Shown here: piece by piece, positions 16,135-26,704 of the stretch | Position numbering within the stretch: position 1 is the first letter of the stretch | Layout of the letters: the number at the start of each line of letters is the position of its first letter | Origin: CADEFQ01 sp035433705 | Lineage (GTDB): Bacteria > Pseudomonadota > Gammaproteobacteria > Steroidobacterales > Steroidobacteraceae | Direction: 5' to 3' | NCBI GenBank assembly: GCA_035433705.1 | Contig: DAORVK010000038.1 | Span: forward strand, 1 to 27,331 | Length of the DNA: 27,331 nucleotides | Notes under the pieces: model-generated | Told to the model about the DNA's origin: nothing | Database searches by the model: none | The model's input: the letters and a program-made list of their open reading frames with translations, nothing else | Position numbers and translations under genes: made by a program

Positions 16135-18339
16135 TCAGAAGAGATCTTCGGCATAGCGCCCCTTCGCCTTGAGTTGCTGCACGCTGAGGCGCAGTGTCCC
16201 CAGAATTCCGTCCAGCGCCTCGGCAACATCCCGGCCCATGGGGCGGCTGCCGCACACGCGCACGATGGCGCCGCGCTTGAGCAGATCGCGCAGGCGCGTG
16301 GCGTCGCGGCGCAGGGCGTCCTGGACGTAGCCGCCGCCCGGCACGCGCGAGAACTCGGTCTGCAGGCTGGCCAATCGCTGCTCCTCCAGCCAGCGCCGGA
16401 TCTCGGGCTCGAAATAGAAGTCCAATGCCGGATCGCGCCCTCCGTAATAAAGATGCATGGGGATGCGCCTGTGGTTGCGCCGGATGAAGCCCGCCAGCGG
16501 GGCGACGCCCGTTCCTGCGCCGATGAGCACCACAGGCTGATGCCCGCCTTGCAAAGCGAATCCGGGATTGCGCCGGATGAAGGCCTCGGCCGTACCCCCC
16601 GGTTGCAAGCCGTAGAGGTGCGTGGAACACAGGCCGCCTGGGAACAAGCGCACGCAGATTTCCAGGAATCCGTCCCGGGTGCCCGAGGCCAGCGAGTAAT
16701 AGCGCGGCACGCCCATGCCCGGCGGGACGATGCCCACCAGATCACCCGCTGCAAAGCGCGCCAGCCCACGCCCGCGCAGGCGATCCCACCATCCCAAGTG
16801 CGGCCATTGAAAGCGCAGGATGACCGTGGGCCTGTCCGTCTGGCCAGGGTAGTCTTGTCGCGAAATCAGCGTGAGCGTGGTGCTCGGCGGCACGCGCGGC
16901 ACGTAGTTCAGCACCAGGGGTTCATTCAGCGCCAGCGCCAAGGCCTCGCCCCAGAGAGCGAACTGCTGGCCTGACTGCTGGTGAATGCGTTCGAGCGGCA
17001 GCAGCGTCGGCCAGCCTCGTGCGCGCAGGGCCTGCTCCACCGCCTGGGCAAAGGCACAAAAGGCAGGAAACTGCCGGTCGCCGAAGCCGAGTACCGCCAC
17101 GGGCGCGACGCCGCGGGGAAGGCGCGCGATGCGTTCCAGCGCCTGACGGGCATGGGTGGGAGCTTGCCCCTCGCCATAGGTGGCGGCGAGCACGAAGACT
17201 TGCCGCGTTGCCGGAGCTGTCTGAAAATTCTCGAGGCTGCTCGTATGCACGCGATGGCCGCATTGGGCGAGCGCATCGTGCAGCGCCTGGGCGAAACCCC
17301 AGGTGCTGCCATCTTCGCTGGCGACGAAAACCAGCACGTCGGCCTGTGCCAGAGCACTGTTGCCCGCGATGCGAACCGCCTGGCGGCGCGCCCGCCACCA
17401 GATGAGCAAGCCCGACAGCCACAACAGCACGATGCAGGCTCCCACGAGCCCCAGCACCATGGCCCAGGGCCAGGCGCTTTCACCCGTATGCAGTACCAGG
17501 GCCCAGTCGTACACGCGCTGGGCAGTCGTGGAATCCTGCCAGGCGAGGGTCTTGCCGCTGTAGCGGTCGATCCAGCCCTGGCCCTGTCTGGTTGTCACTT
17601 TCCAGATATCTTCCGGGTCTGCGGCGCTCGGGAAATTCAGTTTGTGCAAGTCCCGCGCGCTGAGACCCTGCAACACCGGCAATTGCGCGCCGGGCAGCGC
17701 GGCCTGGCTGCCCGCCACGGACACGACGTCCGGTTCAGGTCCGGCGTCAAGCTCCAGCAGTTCAAGCGTTGTCGCGCTCATGCACAGTGCCGTCAGCGAG
17801 GACAGCAACAGCACGACGAGCACCACCCTGCCCACGAGCACATGCAGGCGCTGCGCCAGCGAGCCACGCACCGGACCGGCCAGGTGGCGCCATCCGCCCA
17901 TGCGTCGCAGCAGCAGCACGAGGCCGGAGAACGAAATCAGCGCCATGGCCAATGCAATGGCTGCTGCGCCCCAGCGGCCAGCATCGCCCAGCAGCAGCGA
18001 GCGGTGCAGGTTCTTCACCCAGCGCGGCAGTTGAGAGGGGCGGTAGTTGGCGAGAACCCGGCCGTCATCCGGATCCACATAAGTGGCTTGCGCCTGCTCG
18101 CCATCAAAGCCATAAGCGACGAAGGCCCCCGAGGGCAGGCGGCGGATTTCCTCCACGCCCGGCATGGCACGCTGCACCCTCTCGGCCAGCGTGGCCACGG
18201 ACAGATCAAGCGGAACCGAACTGGCGTGCCGTGCCTGTACCACCGGATCGATGGACAGGAGGACACCGGTAATGCCCGACACCAGCGCAATGCAACCAGC
18301 CACCAGACCCAGCCAGCGGTGGATGGCTTTCCAGCCCAT
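16135..18339 (-). CDS. PepSY-TM / flavodoxin / FNR fusion reductase (CysJ-like cytoplasmic half)
   Basis: A 734-residue inner-membrane flavoprotein that should carry electrons from cytosolic NADPH across the membrane. The N-terminal PepSY_TM part has four helices (about 10-30, 122-145, 165-190, 290-315) and an outside PepSY-like loop. A flavodoxin domain (about 328-470) follows, with the FMN loop VASEDGSTWG, AATYGEGQAP and VLGFGDRQFPAF. The C-terminal ferredoxin-reductase unit has the FAD motif RYYSLAS (about 546), GGLCSTHLYG, NADP motif LIGAGTGVAPLAGF (about 604) and VCGSRPMG. Such fusions are annotated as sulfite-reductase alpha-like but are not CysJ. The gene sits 9 bases from DUF2271 and 12 from apbE. 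Its role is likely reduction of periplasmic flavoproteins or ferric complexes. Confidence 0.9.
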   Translation of the reverse strand: MGWKAIHRWLGLVAGCIALVSGITGVLLSIDPVVQARHASSVPLDLSVATLAERVQRAMPGVEEIRRLPSGAFVAYGFDGEQAQATYVDPDDGRVLANYRPSQLPRWVKNLHRSLLLGDAGRWGAAAIALAMALISFSGLVLLLRRMGGWRHLAGPVRGSLAQRLHVLVGRVVLVVLLLSSLTALCMSATTLELLELDAGPEPDVVSVAGSQAALPGAQLPVLQGLSARDLHKLNFPSAADPEDIWKVTTRQGQGWIDRYSGKTLAWQDSTTAQRVYDWALVLHTGESAWPWAMVLGLVGACIVLLWLSGLLIWWRARRQAVRIAGNSALAQADVLVFVASEDGSTWGFAQALHDALAQCGHRVHTSSLENFQTAPATRQVFVLAATYGEGQAPTHARQALERIARLPRGVAPVAVLGFGDRQFPAFCAFAQAVEQALRARGWPTLLPLERIHQQSGQQFALWGEALALALNEPLVLNYVPRVPPSTTLTLISRQDYPGQTDRPTVILRFQWPHLGWWDRLRGRGLARFAAGDLVGIVPPGMGVPRYYSLASGTRDGFLEICVRLFPGGLCSTHLYGLQPGGTAEAFIRRNPGFALQGGHQPVVLIGAGTGVAPLAGFIRRNHRRIPMHLYYGGRDPALDFYFEPEIRRWLEEQRLASLQTEFSRVPGGGYVQDALRRDATRLRDLLKRGAIVRVCGSRPMGRDVAEALDGILGTLRLSVQQLKAKGRYAEDLF

Positions 18340-18348
18340 GTGTGCTAC

Positions 18349-18840
18349 TTACTTCAGTTGGTAGGTCAGAGACTGGACGTACTGCTTGCCAGCCTGGGGC
18401 TTGCCGACGTTCTGCGTCGTCAAAGGCACGCGAATGTCCGACGGGCTGTCTCGCATGTCTTCTGCCGCGGCGTCGATGCGAATTTCGTAGCCCGCATCGA
18501 TCAGCGCGTCGGCCAGATCGGCGGTCACCTTGAGCGTGCGCCCCGCGCCCACGCTGGCGCCCGTCACGCCAGCGAGGCGCCTGGCGTCGCCGACGGACAG
18601 TCGATTCCAGTCGGCCAGGTGTTTGTAGAACTTGGCCTTGCCCCCCGCTACCCAGAGCGTACGGGCATAGGCGCCCTTGGAGTCGGTCAGGTAAACGGCG
18701 AGATAGGCACCATCGCCGCCGTAGTTCTTGAGCTGGGTCGTCAGGGTGAGCTGCCGGCTGTGGGCCAGTGAGGGCAAGGCGAGCGCGCATGCAGCAGCCA
18801 CGGTGGTAGCCAAGAAGGGTTTGGACATGGGTTTGGACAT
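18349..18840 (-). CDS. DUF2271 periplasmic protein, candidate ApbE flavinylation target
   Basis: A 163-residue exported protein with a signal peptide (hydrophobic run ending near SLAHS). The body QLTLTTQLKNYGGDGAYLAVYLTDSKGAYARTLWV matches DUF2271. There are two start candidates, ATG 18840 and ATG 18828, arising from a small tandem repeat (MSKPMSKP); 18840 has GGAAGAAG just upstream. Residues 93-96 read TGAS, resembling the [S/T]GA[S/T] motif that ApbE flavinylates, with Ser96 the candidate FMN site. The gene lies between a PepSY protein (18 bases upstream) and the PepSY-reductase (9 bases downstream) in one operon with apbE. It would be the periplasmic electron acceptor (inference). Confidence 0.85.
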   Translation of the reverse strand: MSKPMSKPFLATTVAAACALALPSLAHSRQLTLTTQLKNYGGDGAYLAVYLTDSKGAYARTLWVAGGKAKFYKHLADWNRLSVGDARRLAGVTGASVGAGRTLKVTADLADALIDAGYEIRIDAAAEDMRDSPSDIRVPLTTQNVGKPQAGKQYVQSLTYQLK

Positions 18841-18858
18841 GGGTCTTCTTCCGTCGCA

Positions 18859-19179
18859 CTAATTGGGTTGGTCACGTTCCCGGTTGCGGTGATGATCCTT
18901 GTACTTGATTCTCACCACCTTCAGGGTCTGCGGGTCGATCTTGGCCTTGAAGGCACGGCCCTGCGCATCCTTGCCGTGGATTTCGTAGCAGCCGTCATCG
19001 ATCTTGAGCCGCTGCACTTCCCAGCCCTGGTCTGCGGCCATTTGATGCACGGCTTCACGCGATTGCCACTGCTCCACCGGCACCTCGCAGTCGTCAGAGG
19101 CCGAAGCAGGCCAGGCTGCCAGGCTCAGAGCCAGGGACAGGGCCAGCAGTCCGCGGCGCAGGAATGGGCAGGGATTCAT
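18859..19179 (-). CDS. Small periplasmic PepSY-domain protein
   Basis: A 106-residue protein, with start ATG 19179 supported by AGGAG seven bases upstream. The open frame extends to 19347 but that part lacks coding character. The signal peptide (RRGLLALSLALSLAAWPASAS) ends near ASA-SDD. The mature part has the PepSY pattern VHQMAADQGWEVQRLKIDDGCYEIHGKDAQGRAFKAKIDPQTLKVVRIK, with an N-terminal pair of Cys residues (DDCEV, DDGCYE) that might form a disulfide. It is the first gene of the flavin electron-transfer operon. The tail is strongly basic (KDHHRNRERDQPN). Confidence 0.85.
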   Translation of the reverse strand: MNPCPFLRRGLLALSLALSLAAWPASASDDCEVPVEQWQSREAVHQMAADQGWEVQRLKIDDGCYEIHGKDAQGRAFKAKIDPQTLKVVRIKYKDHHRNRERDQPN

Positions 19180-19322
19180 GCAAGTGCTCCTGTGGGGGTG
19201 CGGCGCGGTTCGCGGCTGAACGTCATGCATGCTGCCACAGGTGGGGGCGGCGCCGTTCAATGCAATAGCAAGCATGAATAAACCGCGGCTGAATCGGACT
19301 CGTTCCCAGTTGCAACTCGCCT

Positions 19323-21824
<2,502 letters not shown>

Positions 21825-21830
21825 GCCGGG

Positions 21831-22820
21831 TCATCGGGCGATATCGAGCACCGCCGCTCCCTCGACCCGGCCTGCCCGCAGTCGATTCAGCGCCACGTTC
21901 GCCTGCTCGAGCGCAAACGGTTCCACTTTGACATCCAGCTTCACGTTGGCGGCAATCTTCACGAACTGCGCGCCATCTGCCCTGGTCAGGTTCGCCACCG
22001 ACTGGATCGTCCTTTCACCCCACAGCAAGTGGTATGGAAAAGATGGTATGTCACTCATGTGGATACCCGCGCACACGACCTTGCCACCCTTTTTCGTCGC
22101 GGCCAGCGCAGCGGGCACGAGCGCGCCGGCCGGTGCGAAGATGATGGCTGCATCGAGCGCTCCCGGAGGCGCCTCATCGGATCCGCCCGCCCAGACAACG
22201 CCGAGTTGTCTCGCGAAATCCTGCGCGGCGCGGTCGGCAGGACGGGTGAAGGCAAACACCTGCCGTCCCTGCGCACGGCAGATCTGCGCAATCAGGTGGG
22301 CCGCCGCACCGAATCCATAGAGTCCGAGACTTCGGGCATCCCCGGCAGCGGTCAAGGCGCGATAACCGATGAGCCCTGCGCACAAGAGAGGAGCGGCCTC
22401 GACGTTGGAATACTGTTCGGGGATCGGCAGGCAGTAGTCCGCTTCGGCCACCACGAACTGCGCATAACCGCCATCGAGAGAGTATCCGGTGAAACGGGCC
22501 CGGTCGCAGAGGTTTTCACGGGCCGTTGCACAGTACTCGCAATAGCCGCAGGTCGAGGCAAGCCAGGGCACGCCCACGCGCGCGCCCACGGCAAATCCGC
22601 GCGCCTCCCGTCCGCACTCCACGACACGTCCCACGATTTCGTGGCCGGGCACGATGGGAAAGTGAATGTCCGGCAACTCTCCATCGATCAGATGCAGGTC
22701 CGTGCGACAGACGCCGCAGGCCAGGACCTCGATCAGGAGCTGTCGAGGCTCCGGCTCGGGCATCGCCATCTCGACTGCAGCCAGGGCTTCACCGGGCCGT
22801 TGCAGGCACATCGCTTTCAT
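21831..22820 (-). CDS. Zinc-dependent alcohol dehydrogenase (MDR family, AdhP-like)
   Basis: A cytoplasmic NAD(P)-dependent medium-chain dehydrogenase of 329 residues. Catalytic zinc ligands lie in ACGVCRTDLH and PGHEIVGRV. The structural zinc cluster is CGYCEYCATARENLC, with the standard C-x2-C-x2-C-x7-C spacing. The cofactor loop is LYGFGAAAHLIAQI; the third position of GxGxxG is Ala, as often seen in this subgroup. The substrate is probably a small alcohol or aldehyde. It sits between a VTT membrane protein (46 bases upstream) and the P-type ATPase (6 bases downstream) in a minus-strand operon. Similar genes occur in proteobacterial stress/fermentation islands beside Hsp20 and P-type ATPases (context, from memory). 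Confidence 0.9.
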   Translation of the reverse strand: MKAMCLQRPGEALAAVEMAMPEPEPRQLLIEVLACGVCRTDLHLIDGELPDIHFPIVPGHEIVGRVVECGREARGFAVGARVGVPWLASTCGYCEYCATARENLCDRARFTGYSLDGGYAQFVVAEADYCLPIPEQYSNVEAAPLLCAGLIGYRALTAAGDARSLGLYGFGAAAHLIAQICRAQGRQVFAFTRPADRAAQDFARQLGVVWAGGSDEAPPGALDAAIIFAPAGALVPAALAATKKGGKVVCAGIHMSDIPSFPYHLLWGERTIQSVANLTRADGAQFVKIAANVKLDVKVEPFALEQANVALNRLRAGRVEGAAVLDIAR

Positions 22821-22866
22821 TTGTCGCGACTATTGTGGACCAATTTTCGCATCTGCAGGTTGTGCG

Positions 22867-23601
22867 TCACGATAGTCGCTTTCGCAAGCGGTAGAAGGCT
22901 GCCACGCTGAAAAGCACGATTAGGAGTCCGAAGCCGAGCACGGCGCCGGTGCGTTGCTCGATGAAGCCGGCCCCCAGGCTCACCAAGGCTGCGGCGAACA
23001 GCAGTTCCGCGAGCGACAATGCCAGCAAATACTTGGGGAAGCTGTAGCGCACGAGTCCGAGCACATAGCCGGGAATCTCGGAAGGGAGCGCAAACTGCAG
23101 CAGCAGCACCAGACCGAAAGGGCTGCCTGGCCCCAGGTGATTCTCGAGACGGCGAAAAGCATTCTCGGCGATCAACCACTTGACGACGGTTCGGCCGACG
23201 TAACGGCCGATCGCATAGGAGCACGCGCCTCCCAACAGCCACCCGATCCAGAGCAGCGCAGCGGTGGCGACTGAACCCCATGTGAAAACCGCGACCGGCA
23301 GGATCACCGCGACCGACATGAACGCCAGCATCGCGGAGAACGCAGCCAGCAAGACAAACAGCAGCACCCCGGAAATCGGGTGCCCGGCAATGAGTTCCTC
23401 ACTGGCCGCGAGCACCTCGAGCAGGGCGCCGTGCAAAGCCTTCGACGAAGCGAGCGCCGCCAAGGCAAGCGTCAGCACCCCAAGCACCGCGGCGCGGCGC
23501 CAGACGACGCGATGTTGAGCCGGTAGCGTAGCCCTTCTAATGACGATTGCGCGGCCCATCCGCAGGCGCCCGTTCATTGCCCGGGCGTGCGCCAGTTGCA
23601 A
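22867..23601 (-). CDS. VTT/TVP38-domain (SNARE-associated, DedA-like) membrane protein
   Basis: An inner-membrane protein of up to 244 residues. It has an N-terminal anchor helix (VLGVLTLALAALASS), then helices around 75-105 and 110-140. The VTT core reads GSVATAALLWIGWLLGGACSYAIGRYVGR, then LLLQFALPSEIPGYVLGLVRY, and a C-terminal helix follows. The family is linked to lipid scrambling or envelope homeostasis; the exact role here is unknown. The start is uncertain: TTG 23601 has AAAGG nearby, while ATG 23577 and ATG 23559 are alternatives giving 236 or 230 residues. It is the first gene of an operon with the alcohol dehydrogenase and ATPase, and diverges from the hybrid kinase across about 110 bases. 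Confidence 0.8.
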   Translation of the reverse strand: MQLAHARAMNGRLRMGRAIVIRRATLPAQHRVVWRRAAVLGVLTLALAALASSKALHGALLEVLAASEELIAGHPISGVLLFVLLAAFSAMLAFMSVAVILPVAVFTWGSVATAALLWIGWLLGGACSYAIGRYVGRTVVKWLIAENAFRRLENHLGPGSPFGLVLLLQFALPSEIPGYVLGLVRYSFPKYLLALSLAELLFAAALVSLGAGFIEQRTGAVLGFGLLIVLFSVAAFYRLRKRLS

Positions 23602-23644
23602 TCGCCTTTCGGCCGTCCTGGAAAGTCATTCAGCACGCCGCTCT

Positions 23645-23666
23645 GACCGGCCTTTCCCGACCGGCC
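23645..23666. repeat. Short direct repeat in divergent VTT/kinase promoter region
   Basis: GACCGGCC occurs at 23645-23652 and 23659-23666, spaced 14 bases start to start, just upstream of TATAAA (a -10-like box near 23676) and the kinase gene. It could be a regulator site; at this GC content chance is a real alternative. Confidence 0.25.
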
Positions 23667-23710
23667 GGCTTGCGCTATAAACCATACTGTACCGCAGATC
23701 GGAGCATGAA

Positions 23711-25252
23711 ATGCCGGCTGCATTGTCGGCGGAGTTTCTTCGCAACGTACTCGTCTCGGCCCCTGATGCAACAATCATCTTCGGCCGGGACGGAACAGTA
23801 GTGTTTGCGAATCATCAAGCCACATTGCTCTTCGGATACTCCCGGGGCGAGTTTTCGAGGCTCACCGTCGAAGCGCTGCTGCCCGGGCGATTCCGCGAAC
23901 AGCATGTCGCACACCGCGACCGCTACGTGACAGGTCCGTGGCTGCAGCCGATGGGCGCAGGCCTCGAACTGTTTGCGCGGAGCAAGGACGGTCGCGAGAT
24001 TCCCGTCGAGATCAGCCTGAGCCCGGTCGAAGAGAACGGCACAACATTCGTAACGACCGCGATCCGCGACATCACGGATCGCAAGCGCACCGAGCAGGAC
24101 CTCAAGGCTGCCCAAGTCGCCGCGGACGACGCCAACCAGGCCAAGACGCACTTCATTACCGTCGTGAGCCACGACCTGCGCCAGCCGGTCGAAACAATCT
24201 CGATCCTGAACGCCGCATTGCGCAGGCTCGTCACCGGCACCGATGCACTGGAGGCGATCGAGCATCAAAGTCAGGCGACCTGCACGATGTCGCACCTGCT
24301 CGATGCGCTGCTCGACATCAGCAATCCCGAATCCCGCGCTTTCAAGCCTGAATGCATCGACTTCAAGATGGTGTCGTTGCTCGAGGAACTGCGGGCAGAG
24401 TTCACCGACATCGCGCGCGAGAAGGGGATCGGACTGATCATGACGCCCTGCGGCGCAACGGTCCACTCAGACCCTGCGCTCGTCGGTCAGGCGTTGCGCA
24501 ACCTGCTCTCGAATGCGATCAAGTATACGCAGCGTGGGTCCGTGGAGGTGCGCGCCCGCCAGGTAGATGACAGAGTCAGGATCGATATCGCCGATACCGG
24601 CATCGGCATCGCACCGGGCGATCTCTCACGCATCTACGACCCGTTTTTCCAGATAGGCGGCGCGGCCAGGGGCCCTCACAGCGGCTACGGGTTGGGCCTG
24701 AGTATTGTGCAACGAATCGTGCGGCTTCTCGGAGCGGAACTGCAGGTGCAGTCGCAACCTGGCAAGGGCTCGACATTCTCGCTGGTGCTTCCCGCAGCCA
24801 TGGCCGCACCCGTCCCCACGGCGTTGCCGCGCCAACGCGCTCGCGTCGGCGTGGCGGACAGGATGGCAGAGCACCACATCCTTCTGGTCGAAGACGATGC
24901 AGGCGTGCGCCACGCGATGCAGATGTTTCTGAAGGTGGCCGGCTATCGGGTGACGCCCTCTGCATCGCTTGCCGAAGCGCTTGATCGCGCGCGCACCGCG
25001 AATGACGTCGACCTGCTGATTGCCGACTACCACCTGGATGATGGTCACACGGGCATCGAGGTGATCGGCGCGGTTCGTGCGGCCCTCGACGTCAACCTGA
25101 AATCGATTCTCATGACCGGGGATGCCGCGACCGCGCGCGAACTCGGCGCCGATGCGAACCTGCGCCTCGCCGGCAAACCTGTCGATTCCGACGAATTCGT
25201 GCGCGTGATCGACGAGTTCCTCCGCTCCGACGCCGATCGCAAGACAGGCTGA
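23711..25252 (+). CDS. PAS-domain hybrid histidine kinase with C-terminal receiver
   Basis: A cytoplasmic sensor kinase of 513 residues without membrane helices. The PAS domain covers about 8-130 (LVSAPDATIIFGRDGTVVFANHQATLLFGYSRGE, ending RDITDRKRTEQDL). HisKA has the phospho-His at 154 in VVSHDLRQPVETISIL. HATPase motifs follow: N box LRNLLSNAIKYT, G1 DIADTGIGIAPGD, F box DPFFQ, G2 GYGLGLSIV. The receiver runs about 393-505, with acidic pair VEDDA, phospho-Asp 439 in LIADYHL and Lys in LAGKPVD. ATG 23711 has GGAG upstream. No response regulator with an output domain is encoded here, so its target is unknown. It diverges from the VTT operon and converges on PilZ, which may be under its control. 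Confidence 0.92.
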   Translation: MPAALSAEFLRNVLVSAPDATIIFGRDGTVVFANHQATLLFGYSRGEFSRLTVEALLPGRFREQHVAHRDRYVTGPWLQPMGAGLELFARSKDGREIPVEISLSPVEENGTTFVTTAIRDITDRKRTEQDLKAAQVAADDANQAKTHFITVVSHDLRQPVETISILNAALRRLVTGTDALEAIEHQSQATCTMSHLLDALLDISNPESRAFKPECIDFKMVSLLEELRAEFTDIAREKGIGLIMTPCGATVHSDPALVGQALRNLLSNAIKYTQRGSVEVRARQVDDRVRIDIADTGIGIAPGDLSRIYDPFFQIGGAARGPHSGYGLGLSIVQRIVRLLGAELQVQSQPGKGSTFSLVLPAAMAAPVPTALPRQRARVGVADRMAEHHILLVEDDAGVRHAMQMFLKVAGYRVTPSASLAEALDRARTANDVDLLIADYHLDDGHTGIEVIGAVRAALDVNLKSILMTGDAATARELGADANLRLAGKPVDSDEFVRVIDEFLRSDADRKTG

Positions 25253-25274
25253 GCAACGACTCATGGGGGATTCG

Positions 25275-25745
25275 CTACCGGGACCTGGACGTAGAGCCGC
25301 CGGAAGAGCAGATGGAGGGCTGCTGGAGCCGGGCGGTCTCCGCAGTCGCTGCCGTCGAGCGCGGTGCCGGCGCGTGGCGCGAGCGATTCCCTCCCCCCTC
25401 ATCCTGCGCGACTACCACCGTGCGCCAGTCTGGACGAAGCAGCTGCGTCTGCGCCAGTAGCGTGAGAACCGCCTTCGGCGCGAACTCGCACCACTCCACG
25501 CCGAAGCCGATGGCGTTGCGGCGCACGACCCGGCCGGAAAGCCTTCGCGACCCCATGGAAGCTCGACCCTGCGATCCCGTATCGATCTCGACGCGCGTCA
25601 GTAACGGAAGGCTGAGCCCGGTCTCAACGAAGGTGCCGCTGATGCTCAGGTCCCTTATACAGCCGGAGCCGATGGCTCCGGGACGCCCCCGGAGCTTCAC
25701 CCTGATGGCTGCCTGGACCCTCTGCCCCCAACGATGCTCCATCAC
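25275..25745 (-). CDS. PilZ-domain protein (probable c-di-GMP binding)
   Basis: A 156-residue cytoplasmic protein. The c-di-GMP signature is visible: RxxxR in HRWGQR (residues 5-9) and D-x-S-x-x-G in IRDLSISGTFVE (about 32-42). A beta-barrel follows (LLTRVEIDTGSQG, RLSGRVVRRNAIGFGVEWCEF). After about residue 120 the tail (APAPRSTAATAETARLQQ and a Ser/Arg-rich end) is low complexity and not part of the domain. It lies 53 bases after the DUF2934 gene, likely in one operon with hsp20, and its end is 22 bases from the kinase stop. Single-domain PilZ proteins act as adaptors that pass the c-di-GMP signal to a partner, unknown here. Confidence 0.85.
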   Translation of the reverse strand: MMEHRWGQRVQAAIRVKLRGRPGAIGSGCIRDLSISGTFVETGLSLPLLTRVEIDTGSQGRASMGSRRLSGRVVRRNAIGFGVEWCEFAPKAVLTLLAQTQLLRPDWRTVVVAQDEGGGNRSRHAPAPRSTAATAETARLQQPSICSSGGSTSRSR

Positions 25746-25798
25746 TCCTCCGGTGCAAACATCCCCTGCTTCGCTGCCGAGCTACTCCTGTCGATCCG

Positions 25799-26107
25799 TC
25801 AGCGATCGAGGGCAACCGGTACCTGACCTCGCATCAGCAAGTCATCGATTTCCGCTTCTGCCGCGAGCCAGTCCTCCTGCTCGTGGCCCGACGCGAAGCC
25901 GCGGCACTCCGCCAGGTAGTAGGCTGCCTCGGCAATCATGGCGCACCGCTTTTCCGGTTCAAGAAAGGCCGCAGTTGCGCGCTGGATTGTGACTGGTTCG
26001 CGCACCGCCTCCGCTGTCGAATTTGCACCGATCGCCCCCAACGATTGCACTGACGCCCGGCTTGATGGTGCGGACTTCCGTGCGCTCTGCTGTGTCTGAA
26101 TGGTCAT
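25799..26107 (-). CDS. DUF2934-domain small protein
   Basis: A 102-residue protein. The N-terminal half is polar and probably disordered (MTIQTQQSARKSAPSSRASV). Residues about 55-92 read as DUF2934: KRCAMIAEAAYYLAECRGFASGHEQEDWLAAEAEIDDLL, a short helical motif with conserved AxxxY, G..G.. and DWL.AE. The molecular function of the family is unknown; it is often found beside small heat-shock proteins and stress genes. GGAGA lies 6 to 8 bases upstream of ATG 26107. The gene follows hsp20 by 20 bases. Confidence 0.8.
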   Translation of the reverse strand: MTIQTQQSARKSAPSSRASVQSLGAIGANSTAEAVREPVTIQRATAAFLEPEKRCAMIAEAAYYLAECRGFASGHEQEDWLAAEAEIDDLLMRGQVPVALDR

Positions 26108-26127
26108 GTGATTTCTCCAGATGACTG

Positions 26128-26571
26128 CTATTGCACCTTGATCTCGGTTGCCTTCTTCTGCTCCGTGCCGGTTTTCGGTATTCGCACCGTAAGTACACCG
26201 TCCCTGGATTCGGCCTTGATGGACGTACTGTCCACATTGATCGGCAATGAAAAGCTGCGGGTGAACTTGCCGTAGAAGCTCTCCACTCGGTGCAGCTTCT
26301 CGCCCTTCTCCTCTTTTTTCTGCTTCCGCTCCCCGCTGACCGTGATCATGCCGTCATCGAAGGTGACCCGTACGTCTTCCTTCTTCACGGCAGGCAGGTC
26401 CGCCCGGATCAGATACTCGCCATCGGTCTCGCTGATATCTACGGACGGCGACCATTCGAGGCGCGAATCGCCGTTCGTATCGAGCTGGCGCTGCCAGCGG
26501 TCGAAGAGACTCGGCATGCGGCCGAAGTAGTCCTCCATGGAGCGGAATGGTTCCCAACGAATGATGCTCAT
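26128..26571 (-). CDS. Hsp20/alpha-crystallin small heat-shock protein
   Basis: An ATP-independent chaperone of 147 residues that holds unfolding proteins. N-terminal arm MSIIRWEPFRSMEDYFGRM, alpha-crystallin domain about 40-132 (WSPSVDISETDGEYLIRADLPAVKKEDVRVTF ... ESFYGKFTRSFSLP), and a C-terminal I-x-V motif (EIKVQ) that mediates oligomer contacts. GGAGG lies 7 bases upstream of ATG 26571. The 5' leader (26572-26704) is AT-richer near the gene; I see no convincing ROSE-type thermosensor pairing with the ribosome binding site. It is first in an operon with DUF2934 and PilZ. Confidence 0.95.
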   Translation of the reverse strand: MSIIRWEPFRSMEDYFGRMPSLFDRWQRQLDTNGDSRLEWSPSVDISETDGEYLIRADLPAVKKEDVRVTFDDGMITVSGERKQKKEEKGEKLHRVESFYGKFTRSFSLPINVDSTSIKAESRDGVLTVRIPKTGTEQKKATEIKVQ

Positions 26572-26704
26572 GACGACGCCTCCATCGCTGCGTGATTGAA
26601 TTGATGCGAATAAATTAAGCGGCGGCGGCGCTCGAGGGCACCCGGCTCATTGCGTAGGTGCTATGTGAAAGTACGTAGGCTGACGGGCTGACAGCCCATC
26701 ACTC

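Noticed and set aside
15166..18771. Two long plus-strand open frames (602 and 596 codons) opposite apbE and the PepSY-reductase
   Set aside because: Rich in His, Gln, Arg and Ala with no motifs; the minus-strand products have full catalytic motifs.
22826..22879. Inverted repeat GCGACTAT ... ATAGTCGC between the VTT and alcohol dehydrogenase genes
   Set aside because: Arms are only 8 bp with a 38-base gap, and one arm is inside the VTT coding end; chance is likely.
26685..26697. GGGCT-GAC-AGCCC hairpin after the EF-hand gene, considered as terminator
   Set aside because: A 5-bp stem without a T-tract is too weak to annotate.
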